The notes: generated from the letters alone by a model not told the origin. A DNA stretch of 64,000 nucleotides from CAYNZP01 sp964401835 (GCA_964401835.1 CAYNZP010000007.1:1-64000), one strand, 5' to 3'. Shown: positions 15,164 through 24,927, counted from the stretch's first letter. Numbers and translations: made by a program.

Positions 15164-16825
15164 TCATGGGGTTTCTTCTAAATAATCAAAGAGCAGATTG
15201 CGGGCATTTCTTAAATCTGTTGGTTCATTGCTCATTCTGTTAAGGCTACCAGTCTCCTGCACAAGTTGTTCAACCTTTGGCTTACACCTTTCATCACTCA
15301 ACAATGTCATAATTATCCTTCGATCCTCAAGAGCAGCTTTAAAAACCTTAAGTCTCAAGGATGCTATCGGAAAATCATCCCCAGGATAGAGAATAAAGGG
15401 ATCTCCAGCATAAAATTCCGGCCAATAATTGCTATCATTGACATAAAACGGGTTTATGAGAACATCCGTGGAAGTTACAGACGGACCTTTATCATGCCAG
15501 TAATTAGCGCCCCAATGCAGGAATCCTTTTATCTTGTATCGTGCAAAAACAAATCCTAAAACTCTCTGCCGATGAATGGCATAATCTAAAAATCGATTCG
15601 GATAAGTTGCTCGCGGATAATTACAAATATAGGCCCACGAAACCGCACCACGTTTTTCAAACGCCGGGATATCGAAAAGCTGAGTCACGGGAAAATCTAC
15701 TGCACCAGAGCTATAAAATTGATAGCTGTAAAGAGCGTCCATCACTTTAATATTCGGTTCCAAAGATCGTAATAAACCACTGAATTGCTGATATTCAGAC
15801 AGAATTGCTGTAGGTGGTTCGTCGGCAATATGAAAATAGGTATCATTGAAAACTCCTGCTAATTTTAGTTCTTTAACCACAGCAGGTATATACGCCTTGA
15901 TAAAATCAGTATAATCTTCACTAAAAACAAAGGTATCGGCTGGCCATAATAATTTTTGCTCACCATCAATATTACCCCTTATCTGCGGAGCTTTTTTCTC
16001 TTTATCTTTTATGCCTCCGGCCAAATGTGGTATCTCAAAATATTTTGTGTCGCAGCATTTATACAAATCAATCCATTTTCTTAATGGGGTAAAATCAAAT
16101 TCATATTGTTTCCCCCTCTTAGCAATTAAAACATGATAAAATTCCGCCTCGTTCTTTTCCGGAAATCTTTGAAAACCAGGAAATCCGAACATGGTTTGTC
16201 CGTGTTCCGCCAGGCAACGAATATAACTTTTAACAACCTTCAAACATTCAGATTCAGATGTATCCTTTTTTAGGCCGTAATAAAGAGCCAAACTTGTATA
16301 ATCAAGCCAATTGACTACAGGGAAATTATCTGTTCTTAATTCCATATCCAATACTTCGATGACAAACCGAAGCTCTTCCACTATATTGCCTTGAAAATAA
16401 ACAACAAAAGTTATAAGGTATTTACCAGGCTCCAATTCTCTAGGAATTTGCACCTCTCCCCAAATACCCCGAAATTCACCGGGTGAAAGTTTTACCAATA
16501 TTTCACCATTAGAGGGTATAGGAAAAAGCGGGTCTGGCACAAAACCCGGTGCTATAGTTTCAAGCCAGTCTGCAGGAGTTTGTATTGTCTGATAACGTAG
16601 AGGGACTAATTCCTGCCAAAAGAGTTTAAGATTTTCAAGAACAGGGAAATCAGATGAAATAGGAAGTAACCTTAATTGCCCATGCACATAATTATCATCT
16701 GTAATCCCAATCTGGAAATAAACACTTTGTCCCCTAAAAGCCCTATACTTATGAATTGTGTGTTTTGCCCTCGAATGTTTTCGTGGCAAAATTCTTTCCA
16801 AATCATCTTCAATCCACATTTTCAT
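15164..16825 (-). CDS. DUF4091 / GH123-like glycoside hydrolase
   Basis: ATG 16825 follows GGGAG. The 553-residue protein has an N-terminal beta-sandwich (about 1-165) and a TIM-barrel-like part with the hallmark FHIADEPP (about 343-350), where the Asp-Glu pair corresponds to the catalytic Asp-Glu of GH123. It ends in the DUF4091 pattern: HWGANYWHD, the GDPFILYPG loop and SLRLKVFKAALEDRRI. GH123 enzymes are beta-N-acetylgalactosaminidases using substrate-assisted catalysis. No signal peptide is present, so it would act on imported sugars. It stands alone between dead insertion sequences. Confidence 0.75.
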   Translation of the reverse strand: MKMWIEDDLERILPRKHSRAKHTIHKYRAFRGQSVYFQIGITDDNYVHGQLRLLPISSDFPVLENLKLFWQELVPLRYQTIQTPADWLETIAPGFVPDPLFPIPSNGEILVKLSPGEFRGIWGEVQIPRELEPGKYLITFVVYFQGNIVEELRFVIEVLDMELRTDNFPVVNWLDYTSLALYYGLKKDTSESECLKVVKSYIRCLAEHGQTMFGFPGFQRFPEKNEAEFYHVLIAKRGKQYEFDFTPLRKWIDLYKCCDTKYFEIPHLAGGIKDKEKKAPQIRGNIDGEQKLLWPADTFVFSEDYTDFIKAYIPAVVKELKLAGVFNDTYFHIADEPPTAILSEYQQFSGLLRSLEPNIKVMDALYSYQFYSSGAVDFPVTQLFDIPAFEKRGAVSWAYICNYPRATYPNRFLDYAIHRQRVLGFVFARYKIKGFLHWGANYWHDKGPSVTSTDVLINPFYVNDSNYWPEFYAGDPFILYPGDDFPIASLRLKVFKAALEDRRIIMTLLSDERCKPKVEQLVQETGSLNRMSNEPTDLRNARNLLFDYLEETP

Positions 16826-16845
16826 AGCCGTTAACTCCCAAAAAC

Positions 16846-17163
16846 GGTAGTGTCCAGAAAAATTCGCACATTTGACCTTAGATAGTCCTTACGTTGGCGT
16901 TCCAAGCTTTGCTTGGGCGGAGCCCGGAGGGCGAAGAACAAGCAAAGCATCACGCATGATCCGCTCCAGCGGATTATTGGTCCGCGTCCGCAAGCTACGC
17001 CAGTGCTCATCTAGCTTAATAATTCGATTCAAGTTTTTGCCCAATTCATCCGAGATGTCAGTATCCTTCATGAGTAATTCTTTCGTTCTAGTCAAAGTTG
17101 AAAATCCCAAATTAAAAACATCGACCAGCACAAGGGCTACCCATTTGCTTTTTCAAAGTGTGC
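16846..17163 (-). pseudogene. Decayed IS256-like element with AraC 3' scrap
   Basis: The minus strand of about 16940-17050 encodes DEHWRSLRTRTNNPLERIMR, the C-terminal signature of IS256/mutator transposases, with a small insertion. The left edge GGTAGTGTCCAG (16846-16857) followed by TTCGCAC recurs at 27829. The right part (17040-17163) is repeated at 31455-31572 and, on the plus strand, ends an AraC-like frame (FIRDVSILHE-stop). The transposase is internally deleted and inactive. The 424-base gap between neighbouring genes holds only this. Confidence 0.55.
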
Positions 17164-17247
17164 TAATAATATTATACGTTATCCGGCTCATCTGGTCATG
17201 CGTGTCGTGTATGATCACTTCCATCTAAGTGTCCCTTTCTGATGAAC

Positions 17248-17860
17248 CTACTTCTCAGTCGACACGACGATGCCCCGCATGATGATGCCCTGGCAGAACA
17301 CGAATATCAGGAACGACGGAATCGCCGCAATAACCATGGAGGCGAATCTTTCCGCCTGATCCACCTCCGACAGGGACTGAAATAGCCAGACCATCAGCGT
17401 CCACATCTTCTGATTGGGAGTGATTATCAGAGCGAACATGAAGGCGCTGTATGCGCCGGTAAATGCGCCAAGTGCGATTGACGGCCAAGATCGGCTTGGA
17501 CATCGCCATCGTGAAGGACCAGAACTTGGTCCACTCGCTTTTTGAGAATTGCTCTCTGATGAGCCCTTTTGCCTTATCGGCATCCCCGGCGATCTGCATA
17601 AGCGGCACCATGACCCTGGTTCTGTACCCGCCGGGAAAAACCAATCCTGTCGTCGGCACCAGCTGAATGTTCGGATGCAGGCGTTGGAACTCTTCTAAGA
17701 CTTTTAAGTTCGTCAAGGCGATGAGGTTAGAATTCAGCCCGCTCGGCACGCCCCAAGCACGCAACTCTATTATTTCGGTGGGGTTTTCCTTCGCCGCGGC
17801 AACTTCGGCAATAAAAGCAAGACAGTGGCTGGCGACAACCAGCCTAGATAGGTACAACAT
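17248..17860 (-). pseudogene. Sugar ABC transporter (binding protein/permease) remnant
   Basis: The minus strand begins with a short hydrophobic leader and the start of an extracellular sugar-binding domain (IIELRAWGVPSGLNSNLIAL, NLKVLEEFQRLHPNIQ, MVPLMQIAGD). It then jumps directly to the end of a MalG-type permease (FWSFTMAMSKPILAV). The frame shifts by one base near 17480, and the other frame continues with ALGAFTGAYSAFMFAL to GIIMRGIVVSTEK. So a large internal deletion plus a frameshift have killed a binding-protein/permease fusion of a type found in planctomycete-like bacteria. Reading one extra A near 17480 as the lesion is inference from the protein pattern. Confidence 0.65.
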
Positions 17861-17925
17861 AGTTCTCTTTCCTCTAATTACAGGACTTGTGGGGCTACTG
17901 CAAACACGTCAGGCGATTCATTCAT

Positions 17926-17965
17926 AAGTAACCGTTCATGCCCCTTGGGGCCTGAACGGTTACTT
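17926..17965. repeat. Long palindrome / stem-loop
   Basis: The two 19-base arms (17926-17944 and 17947-17965) are reverse complements with a single mismatch, separated by two T. It lies 10 bases beyond the stop of the 1085-residue exported protein gene. On that strand it is not followed by a T run, so it may protect the 3' end of the message rather than terminate it. Related cores occur at 14919 and about 21262. Confidence 0.6.
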
Positions 17966-17975
17966 CAGTTTTTCA

Positions 17976-20900
17976 TCAAGGATTTCTTAGAACGATGAGG
18001 CGAAAATTTTTGTTCTTAATAGGTAAGATGAAAGAACCTTCTTGGCAGGGAATAATTTCTTCGCTCACAGCGTCTTTTGCAATCAGACCGTCTTCGCTAA
18101 TACCAAGCCGGGCGAGATTGACTGTAACCTGCGCTGTTTTGTCTTCCGGTGTCAGGTTGGATATAGCTAAAAGGGCCCGCTTCGATTTCTTGTAAACACT
18201 GACGTAAATACCATCAGATCCGGACATAAGAGAGGGTACGCATGTCTCGACAATTTCCTGATTACTCCAATACGGAAGAAATTCATCAATATCAGCAACA
18301 CCGAATCTATCCAACGCCTTGTATACTGGGAAAAGCACGTCAAAATGCACCCAGGCAGGCCAAACAACCGTGCCATTCACGAGCGACAGGGCTATCACTG
18401 CTTCAGTAGCAGCCGCCGGGGCGGCATTGGTATAAGCCATCAAGATTGGAAGTAAACCAAAAGGCCGACCACTGAATTCCACGGTCATTCTTTCCGGTGA
18501 ATAAAACGCTGTATAATCAGCGTTATAAGGAGGTTTTCGAATGTCCACATTCACATACTCTCCCATAACGCCACAATCCCAGAAATTAGTATGCGGCAGG
18601 ATCGTCGAACCTACAGGATGCCCCATGACCAAGCCATTTTCCCCCTTGTGTTTTTTCACAATTTTGTAGATTCTTCTGTTTACTTCGTGAAGCGCGAATA
18701 GCGGCCAGGTGCCTTTTCGAGCATTTCCACTTATGTAGCCACAGCCATGGCTTTCATTATTACATCTCTGAGGAAAACCCCAATCCATATAGATACCGTC
18801 AACATCATACTCTTTCATAAACTGGTTAAGTCTAAAGATGAAGAGGTCCTGCCATTCCCTGCTCCGGGTGCAAGCTATAAACGCACGCTGGAAAGAATCT
18901 AATCCAACCCGAACTTCAGGCAGGCTCTGCCATTCTTTATAATGATACTTGACTTCAGGAATATCTACTACCATTACTCCTGGTGTTAAGTACATAGGGC
19001 CTAACAAACCCCGGCTACGCCTTTTCTTGAGGCCGGTTCTAAACAAGCTATCATCAAAGGCTCTAGGGTCATTTTCCGGCACCTTATGGTATCCTGCAAC
19101 AGGAAAACCCTGCCATCTAGTGCCGCCGCCCCATCCGTGAAAATACAACTTTGCTTTGGGTGCGGCAACAGGACGAAATGTCAACCAGTCATTTGGCCGC
19201 GGGAAAGGCTTGGCCGGCGTCGCTAACAAACCAAAAGTTAGTGTCAATGGTTTATCCAAAACTACAGGGGTATCAATAAAGTTGACCTTAAATACAGTGC
19301 TTTCAGGGCCGGGGATTATTTCTAATGCGCCCTTTGCTTTGTTCTGTGTCCAATTTTGTTGGCCCTCAGCAAACCATGTCAGCCCCCTTGTTTCGTCACC
19401 AATCCACAGTCCCGGCAGAAACTCCTGCTTCCAAGGTCCATCTATAAGACCAATCATGTCTTTTTCATAGGCGAAATGTATTCCTTTTCCACCGCCAAAG
19501 GAATACCCATATCCGTATTTGCACTTCGCATATTTCTGTCTAACCGGTATTTTTAAAAAGAGGCTATCAATCTTGACCTTCTTTTCGGTCGGAGTTAATT
19601 CTAAATCTAGGCGCAGCATACCATCAAACTCACAGGCTACACTGCCTTTCAGAAGAATCGAAGGAGAACTATTCGATACTTTAAACGCCACTCTGCTTTT
19701 TCCCCGTTCAGTAAAATTCATATTGCCTTTAGCCCAAACAATTTGTTTGCCCTGCGTTGTTCCCACTAATTCTATAGGAGAATGTAGAAATGAAATATCG
19801 CCTATCTGTATCTGATCCGGGAACGGTGAATCTTTAAATTCATAGGTTCTGTTCCAGCAACTAACAGCGTTCTTGGAGATATTGAGAGGCACCCAAGGAG
19901 ATGGAACCTCGTCATCAATACCCAGAGTATTTCCCATCCAAACAGGCTTTAAATTTTGATTAAATGCGGAGGTTGCGGCAGCAATCTCACTTCCCCCTTT
20001 ATCTACAATAGAGGCTTTTATTGTATAATTCCCATTTTCTAACGATGAAATATCAATTGTTGTTTTGCCTAATGCACCGGGAAACTCTTCAATGTCGTTG
20101 GGGCCAAGAATTACCTTTTCTTCTGTCTCTATAGTTACCTTTCCTCTAGCTCCCTCTCTCAGGGAACTATGTAATCCCTTAACATCTAACGTCACCTTTA
20201 AACCCTTATCTTCGTGATCAACATCCCAGGCGATTTCCAATGCGCGACAAATAATAAAGGGGATCTTCTGTCTATAGATAGTATTTCCTGAATTATCTTT
20301 GATAGAAACGAATAAGATATTAAACTTCGGTTCGTCGGACGTTAGTAGTGGCAGCGATTGTTTTATTGACAGCTTTCTCTGTTCGCCTGCTTCCAGTATT
20401 AGACCTTCAGTATTTTGGCAGAGGTTTCCCTCTGTATCCATATCTTTTACTGCCCATTCAAGTTTGGCAGATTGGGAATTCTTGGCACAAATACTTCCAT
20501 CAAAAGAAATTTCTCCGGAAGATAGATTCCCAAAGGAACTTATTTTCACTATAGGGCCGTTTTCTTTGAAAACCATCTTCCCGAAACGCTCGGGACTGTG
20601 ATAACCCCCGCCACCAGATGCCCACGAAAGCCAGTCATAGGGGTCCTTAGAATCACGGCATACATTAAATCCCCAGACATCTCCATCTCTGGGAGTTTGA
20701 GACTTTAATTCCGAGAATGGTATAGCTATTTCCGCAATCCACTTCCTATCTTTGATAGAGCTCTTCAATTTCCAATCGCCATTCCATCCTACGCCAGAAT
20801 GGCTACCTTTGGCTTCATACTGAGCATCATTGGCATTTCCCACAAAGTGATAATATGGAGCCTCTTTTTTTCTGGGATCAAGAAAAATTTCTAACGCATC

Positions 20901-21233
20901 ATCATTCCAAATCTGTCCATCATGAATCAGTATTTCTTTCTTTAACTCTGAAAAGGGAGAGATAAAACAGAAATAGAGGTTTTTATCATCATATGTAATA
21001 TAGACATTTATCTGAATAGGGGAAATCTGACCTGAAGTGCCCGCAAAACCGGTTATTCTGGCCGCTTCTGACCATTCCGATTCGGAAAACAGCCCGTCAA
21101 TGGTTGGAGGAACCGCAGTTTTTGATACAACGATGACGGGGCCGGAAGATTCTTTTACCTTTTGACCAAAGGCCAAAGAAGGAATTAAACTAATAAATAA
21201 TACCAATATCGCACAATATACTTTCTTCAACAT
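17976..21233 (-). CDS. Exported CBM9-like / GH-like protein, 1085 aa
   Basis: The protein starts with a signal peptide (MLKKVYCAILVLFISLIPSL, then AFG). Residues about 33-225 form a CBM9-like, DOMON-type sugar-binding sandwich (PPTIDGLFSESEWSEA, IWNDDALEIFLDP, WIAEIAIPFSEL, DVWGFNVCRD). A beta-rich middle follows, then a barrel-like catalytic part with GIYMDWGFPQ, a likely catalytic Asp-containing strand, and GHPVGSTI. The layout matches DUF6067-type, GH123-related proteins. It is one of the few hydrolase-like proteins here that is exported, so it probably works on polymers outside the cytoplasm. The next gene upstream on the same strand is a LamG protein, also exported. Confidence 0.7.
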   Translation of the reverse strand: MLKKVYCAILVLFISLIPSLAFGQKVKESSGPVIVVSKTAVPPTIDGLFSESEWSEAARITGFAGTSGQISPIQINVYITYDDKNLYFCFISPFSELKKEILIHDGQIWNDDALEIFLDPRKKEAPYYHFVGNANDAQYEAKGSHSGVGWNGDWKLKSSIKDRKWIAEIAIPFSELKSQTPRDGDVWGFNVCRDSKDPYDWLSWASGGGGYHSPERFGKMVFKENGPIVKISSFGNLSSGEISFDGSICAKNSQSAKLEWAVKDMDTEGNLCQNTEGLILEAGEQRKLSIKQSLPLLTSDEPKFNILFVSIKDNSGNTIYRQKIPFIICRALEIAWDVDHEDKGLKVTLDVKGLHSSLREGARGKVTIETEEKVILGPNDIEEFPGALGKTTIDISSLENGNYTIKASIVDKGGSEIAAATSAFNQNLKPVWMGNTLGIDDEVPSPWVPLNISKNAVSCWNRTYEFKDSPFPDQIQIGDISFLHSPIELVGTTQGKQIVWAKGNMNFTERGKSRVAFKVSNSSPSILLKGSVACEFDGMLRLDLELTPTEKKVKIDSLFLKIPVRQKYAKCKYGYGYSFGGGKGIHFAYEKDMIGLIDGPWKQEFLPGLWIGDETRGLTWFAEGQQNWTQNKAKGALEIIPGPESTVFKVNFIDTPVVLDKPLTLTFGLLATPAKPFPRPNDWLTFRPVAAPKAKLYFHGWGGGTRWQGFPVAGYHKVPENDPRAFDDSLFRTGLKKRRSRGLLGPMYLTPGVMVVDIPEVKYHYKEWQSLPEVRVGLDSFQRAFIACTRSREWQDLFIFRLNQFMKEYDVDGIYMDWGFPQRCNNESHGCGYISGNARKGTWPLFALHEVNRRIYKIVKKHKGENGLVMGHPVGSTILPHTNFWDCGVMGEYVNVDIRKPPYNADYTAFYSPERMTVEFSGRPFGLLPILMAYTNAAPAAATEAVIALSLVNGTVVWPAWVHFDVLFPVYKALDRFGVADIDEFLPYWSNQEIVETCVPSLMSGSDGIYVSVYKKSKRALLAISNLTPEDKTAQVTVNLARLGISEDGLIAKDAVSEEIIPCQEGSFILPIKNKNFRLIVLRNP

Positions 21234-21351
21234 TATTTTTGCCTTCCCGCTTAAATTAATCCGCCCCGTAGGGGCCTGAGCCGGTTATCACGACAAACAA
21301 TTACTTCGTATTGAAGGTTAAACAAGCCTTCGGGGGCAAGGGATTAACCAA

Positions 21352-22149
21352 CTATTTCGGATGAGAACTTTGTTTAAAATATTCCAACCTATAAAAGGCT
21401 GTCTTGACCTCTATCGGTGAAATCGCTCGCTTATAGATATAAAGCTCATCAATAGCAGTGAAGCCGGCCAAGTTATTCTTTCCCCAATTAAGAGCCTGAC
21501 CAATGTTAAAATGATCGCCTACGGATTCTGGTACGAATTCATCAGGAATGGAAATATCACCTGGCGGCCAATTACATAATTTTCCGTCAGCATAAAATCT
21601 TGCGTTCCCACCACCTTTTACCCAGGTAACAACTAAGTGATGCCACTCTCCTTGGTTCCATCTGGCTCCATAGATAGCTGGCTGGACCCAGCGCCAATCA
21701 CCATTTTCTGTCTTCCCACCCTTGCCAATCCATAGCATAATCTGGGTCGGCTTCTGCCAAAATTTATAAAGATAGATCCACCCTTCCGAGCCTCCGTCTG
21801 CAGTAAAGAAAAACTGGGATCCTGTGTCTTCTCCAGACCAATCCATTGGTTTTACCCACATTTCTATGGTTCCTTCAGGCAGGTTGATATTACCCTTGGT
21901 CATAAAAGTTGCATAGCTACGTTCATTACCCTTCTGACCAGTGACTATTGCCTTTCCTTCCTTGCCTTTAGTATAATAAACATTGCCAAAGACACTGGCT
22001 GTTTTTTCTCCAACAGCCATATCCGCATCCGCTTTACCGTCAAAAGAAGCGTAAAAAATTACATCCGCAGGAACTATAGCTTGTTGACCCGAAACCACTG
22101 TCGAAGTCAATCCAAATAAAGACAGCACAAGTAATATTCGCGCCCACAT
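21352..22149 (-). CDS. Exported LamG/concanavalin-like protein, 265 aa
   Basis: A signal peptide (MWARILLVLSLFGLTSTVVS, cleaved near GQQA) is followed by one LamG jellyroll of about 220 residues. Its typical strands are VIFYASFDGKADA, GTIEMWVKPMDW, WHHLVVTWVKGG and FYADGKLCNW, and the last is IDELYIYKRAISPIEVKTAF. Such domains bind sugars or proteins; no catalytic residues are seen. It sits between the prepilin gene and the large GH-like gene, all on the minus strand, and probably belongs to the same cell-surface group. Confidence 0.8.
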   Translation of the reverse strand: MWARILLVLSLFGLTSTVVSGQQAIVPADVIFYASFDGKADADMAVGEKTASVFGNVYYTKGKEGKAIVTGQKGNERSYATFMTKGNINLPEGTIEMWVKPMDWSGEDTGSQFFFTADGGSEGWIYLYKFWQKPTQIMLWIGKGGKTENGDWRWVQPAIYGARWNQGEWHHLVVTWVKGGGNARFYADGKLCNWPPGDISIPDEFVPESVGDHFNIGQALNWGKNNLAGFTAIDELYIYKRAISPIEVKTAFYRLEYFKQSSHPK

Positions 22150-22307
22150 AATTTATATATTATTCCTTTTTTACTGTCCTAACAGCTCGTGAGATTCAAT
22201 ATCCGACGATGTTGCAAACTGACTTTTCCAACGGGCTGCTAAGCCTTCGCAAAACTACTTCATCTAGAGGAAAATAATAATCGTTCCACCTTCTCATGGA
22301 TTTCTAA

Positions 22308-22904
22308 CTACTTCTCGGTTGCAATGTAGTAATAGTCCAATATACCATTCTTGCCGATCATGATATCTTCGTGCGACATCCGATCGACATGCTGGTCACA
22401 CCAAAGTATGTTCATATGTCCATTATGAGGGTCTATTCCAGGAATAGCACCTTGGCTGGGCCGATAGGCATAATCCCAGCTACCACTGAAGGCCGTTAGA
22501 TTGTTGTCGAGCACTATTATCGTTTCCACAGGATAAACAACATCATCCAGCTTGTTTAAACCCGAACCAGAAGGATAAGGCGAAACAAGGTAATTCCAGG
22601 CATATGTTCGCTTGGCACCATATTGCAAATGAGACGGACATGCATTCCATGTATCGTAATCAATCTTCTGCCACCAAAATTCCTCATCCACATCATCCAT
22701 CCACATAGGAATCTGCCCCTCGTAATCTTCCGCATAGTACAGCACATTCAGGCCACACTGCTTAAGATTACTCATGCACATTACGGAGCGAGCCATTTCC
22801 TTTGCCCGGGTCAATGAAGGCAGAAGAATAGATACAAGCAAGGAGATAATGGCAATAACAACCAGAAGTTCTATCAATGTAAATGCTTTTGCATTTCTAC
22901 GCAT
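22308..22904 (-). CDS. Type II prepilin-like protein (N-terminal methylation)
   Basis: The start ATG at 22904 is set by the prepilin signal. MRRNAKAF precedes the cleavage-methylation motif FTLIELLVVIAIISLLVSIL, giving a short leader, a mature N-terminal Phe and Glu 5. A longer upstream frame runs through a hairpin and has no ribosome site. The 198-residue protein ends with the DxHNG...WCDQHV pattern common in the numerous prepilin-like proteins of Planctomycetota and Lentisphaerae. It would be inserted in the inner membrane and assembled into a pseudopilus. It lies between two other exported-protein genes. Confidence 0.85.
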   Translation of the reverse strand: MRRNAKAFTLIELLVVIAIISLLVSILLPSLTRAKEMARSVMCMSNLKQCGLNVLYYAEDYEGQIPMWMDDVDEEFWWQKIDYDTWNACPSHLQYGAKRTYAWNYLVSPYPSGSGLNKLDDVVYPVETIIVLDNNLTAFSGSWDYAYRPSQGAIPGIDPHNGHMNILWCDQHVDRMSHEDIMIGKNGILDYYYIATEK

Positions 22905-22917
22905 ATTCTCTACCCTG

Positions 22918-22951
22918 CTAATGGAGGTGGCGGATGCGCCACCTCCATTAG
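22918..22951. promoter_or_regulatory. Perfect 15-bp stem-loop between exported-protein genes
   Basis: CTAATGGAGGTGGCG at 22918-22932 and its exact reverse complement at 22937-22951 are separated by four bases. The stem lies between the PEP-CTERM gene stop and the prepilin start on the minus strand, 13 bases upstream of the ATG. No T run follows. It may act as a processing or stability element that separates expression of the two genes. Confidence 0.6.
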
Positions 22952-23006
22952 CTTGTATACACCTCGCACTACTATTACTTCTACAAAACAAACTAGCGAC
23001 ATTTGC

Positions 23007-23720
23007 CTATTTGCGATTGCGACATTTAATCAAACCAACAAGGCCACCACTAAGAAGCAACGACACTGTTGCCGGCTCGGGTATCGTGGTAACTGTAAAC
23101 ACAGGACGAAGGGCGCTGTCCGAGTTATCACGGGAAGCGAGAGATAGTGTGCCCTGAACTTCTGCGTAAACCATCAGGCCCTCGTTAGTATATACACCGT
23201 TATACCAATCCTTGACCGTCTGAGTAATATCTAGGTCATAGTAACCCACCGGACTACTCAGTGCCAGATCAGTACTTGTGAATACAGGCGTTGCATCCCA
23301 ATCCGTTCCAGCCAGACCACCAGCTTGTCCCCATGATCCACTTGTAGTGGGCTTATTCCAAGTTACTTCACTTTCCGCCCAGGGGGTTATCATGCGGTAT
23401 ACCTTAGCATAATCATCTTTGTAAACAAGGTCTGCATACGGGCGCCTATAAACTGTTATTACTGCTGAAGTAATATCACTTGCCGTTTGGCTACCCAGGT
23501 CCGGCAAATCAACCTTTATGAAAAGTCTGTTATGCTTTCCATCGTTTGCTGCCAGCCCGGTCCAAATCGAATAGTGAGAACCGAAGTTAGAATCGGCCTC
23601 CCATGATTTTTCACTTACGCCCGCATCACCAGCCACTCCGGAGGTGAACACATCAGCATTTGCCGGAACCGCAAAAGCCAATAACAACACAAAACCAATT
23701 GAAAGAATCTTTCCATTCAT
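23007..23720 (-). CDS. PEP-CTERM protein with DNRLRE-type domain
   Basis: ATG 23720 follows AAAAGGAGAAG. The 237-residue protein has a signal peptide (GKILSIGFVLLLAFAVPANA). A DNRLRE/CBM96-like beta domain follows (DVFTSG, RLFIKVDLPDLG, AVITVYRRP, SEVTWNKP, YYDLDITQTVKDWYNG, ASRDN). The C-terminal sorting signal is IPEPATVSLLLSGGLVGLI and then KCRNRK. Such proteins are exported and processed by an exosortase. The domain is found on cell-surface carbohydrate-related proteins; the exact ligand is unknown. It lies downstream of a LacI regulator. Confidence 0.85.
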   Translation of the reverse strand: MNGKILSIGFVLLLAFAVPANADVFTSGVAGDAGVSEKSWEADSNFGSHYSIWTGLAANDGKHNRLFIKVDLPDLGSQTASDITSAVITVYRRPYADLVYKDDYAKVYRMITPWAESEVTWNKPTTSGSWGQAGGLAGTDWDATPVFTSTDLALSSPVGYYDLDITQTVKDWYNGVYTNEGLMVYAEVQGTLSLASRDNSDSALRPVFTVTTIPEPATVSLLLSGGLVGLIKCRNRK

Positions 23721-23868
23721 TTTTCTTCTCCTTTTCGAAATAAAATTCAGTGCAGCTACCATTTAAACAAACTTCTCTTCTACGATTGACTTATTTACTC
23801 TCAAGTTTGATTTCTCCTTCCAGCATTACCACCAGCCACTAAAATCTGTGGAAATACAGCGTCCCTCT

Positions 23869-24879
23869 TTATATCGCCTTTACAGAATCTCCAATAACCA
23901 ACGGTGCAGGCAAAATAATCTTTGTAAAATCTGAATTTTGCCGATACCTGGATTCCATATTCACACTCCCAAGAACAAGTTTCACTGTTTGCTCCGCAAT
24001 ATCTTCTAAAGGAAATTGAGCCGAGGTGATCCGGGGAATACTAAAAGAACCTGATTCATCACCATTAAACCCAACTACCCCCACATCTTCCGGCACCCGT
24101 AGTCCCCTATCAGCCATTGACCGAATAAAGCCCAAAGCAGCTACATCATTATGCAAAAAATACACAGTGGGATGATCGGGACCGATTAAAATCTTGCCAC
24201 CAAACTTATAACCATCTTCAAAAGTTCCCGGAACATGATTAAGATAGCTTTTCGGAACATTGATGCCGAATGCGTTCATAGCCCGAAGAAAACCTATTTG
24301 CTTTTCTTCATTATTTCCGTGATAGGTACAACAGGCAATCCGACGGTGCCCCAGCCCTATCAGATACTCAACGATATCATGCATTGCACTCAAAATATCT
24401 ACAGTAACAAAATCTCCCTCAACATCCTGATTGCACAAAACTGAAATCAACGGGTACCCTACCTGAAGCAAATGCTCCGTAAAAGAACCCCTTTCTGGGG
24501 AATAATAGGCCACATCGACAATCGCATCAGCAGGACGAGAGTATGCCGCCTTCAAGCCATCTTCGACCGAGCCGCTCTCTGACACATGGACTTCAAGGGC
24601 AAACTTGCTTTTCAGAAGTTCCTGGGACAGTAAGGACAGCAACTTGGCAAGATGTGGTTCCCAGCAACAGTTACCAATCAATCCGATCATGTGTGATCGG
24701 TTAGTCTTAAGCGCTACCGCAGACATGTTCCGACGATAATTCATTTCTTTCGCGATCCGCTGAACCCGTTTTTTAGTAGCAATTGATGCGTAGCACTCCT
24801 TGCGGTTTCTTAGGATATCTCCCACCGTAGAAGGGTGCAGCTTGGCTTTTTTCGCAATGTCTTTGATACACGCTCGCAT
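23869..24879 (-). CDS. LacI-family transcriptional regulator
   Basis: The 336-residue protein starts with a LacI helix-turn-helix and hinge: CIKDIAKKAKLHPSTVGDIL, RVQRIAKEMNYRRNMSAVAL. It continues with a periplasmic-binding-protein-like sensor domain (MIGLIGNCC, ADAIVDVAYY, GHRRIACCTYHG, VYFLHNDVAALGF, VGVVGFNGDESG). It should bind an operator as a dimer and respond to a sugar. It is the first gene of the minus-strand block 17.9-24.9 kb and probably controls the exported-protein genes downstream. The recognition helix is slightly unusual (HPSTVGDIL). Confidence 0.88.
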   Translation of the reverse strand: MRACIKDIAKKAKLHPSTVGDILRNRKECYASIATKKRVQRIAKEMNYRRNMSAVALKTNRSHMIGLIGNCCWEPHLAKLLSLLSQELLKSKFALEVHVSESGSVEDGLKAAYSRPADAIVDVAYYSPERGSFTEHLLQVGYPLISVLCNQDVEGDFVTVDILSAMHDIVEYLIGLGHRRIACCTYHGNNEEKQIGFLRAMNAFGINVPKSYLNHVPGTFEDGYKFGGKILIGPDHPTVYFLHNDVAALGFIRSMADRGLRVPEDVGVVGFNGDESGSFSIPRITSAQFPLEDIAEQTVKLVLGSVNMESRYRQNSDFTKIILPAPLVIGDSVKAI

Positions 24880-24927
24880 AGGCTCAGCCTTAGCCTCCTA
24901 TAGAATTATGCTTTATCAACGTCTCGT

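Noticed and set aside
22905..22991. Longer N-terminus for the prepilin
   Set aside because: It translates through the perfect hairpin at 22918-22951 and would place the prepilin signal 30 residues inside the protein.
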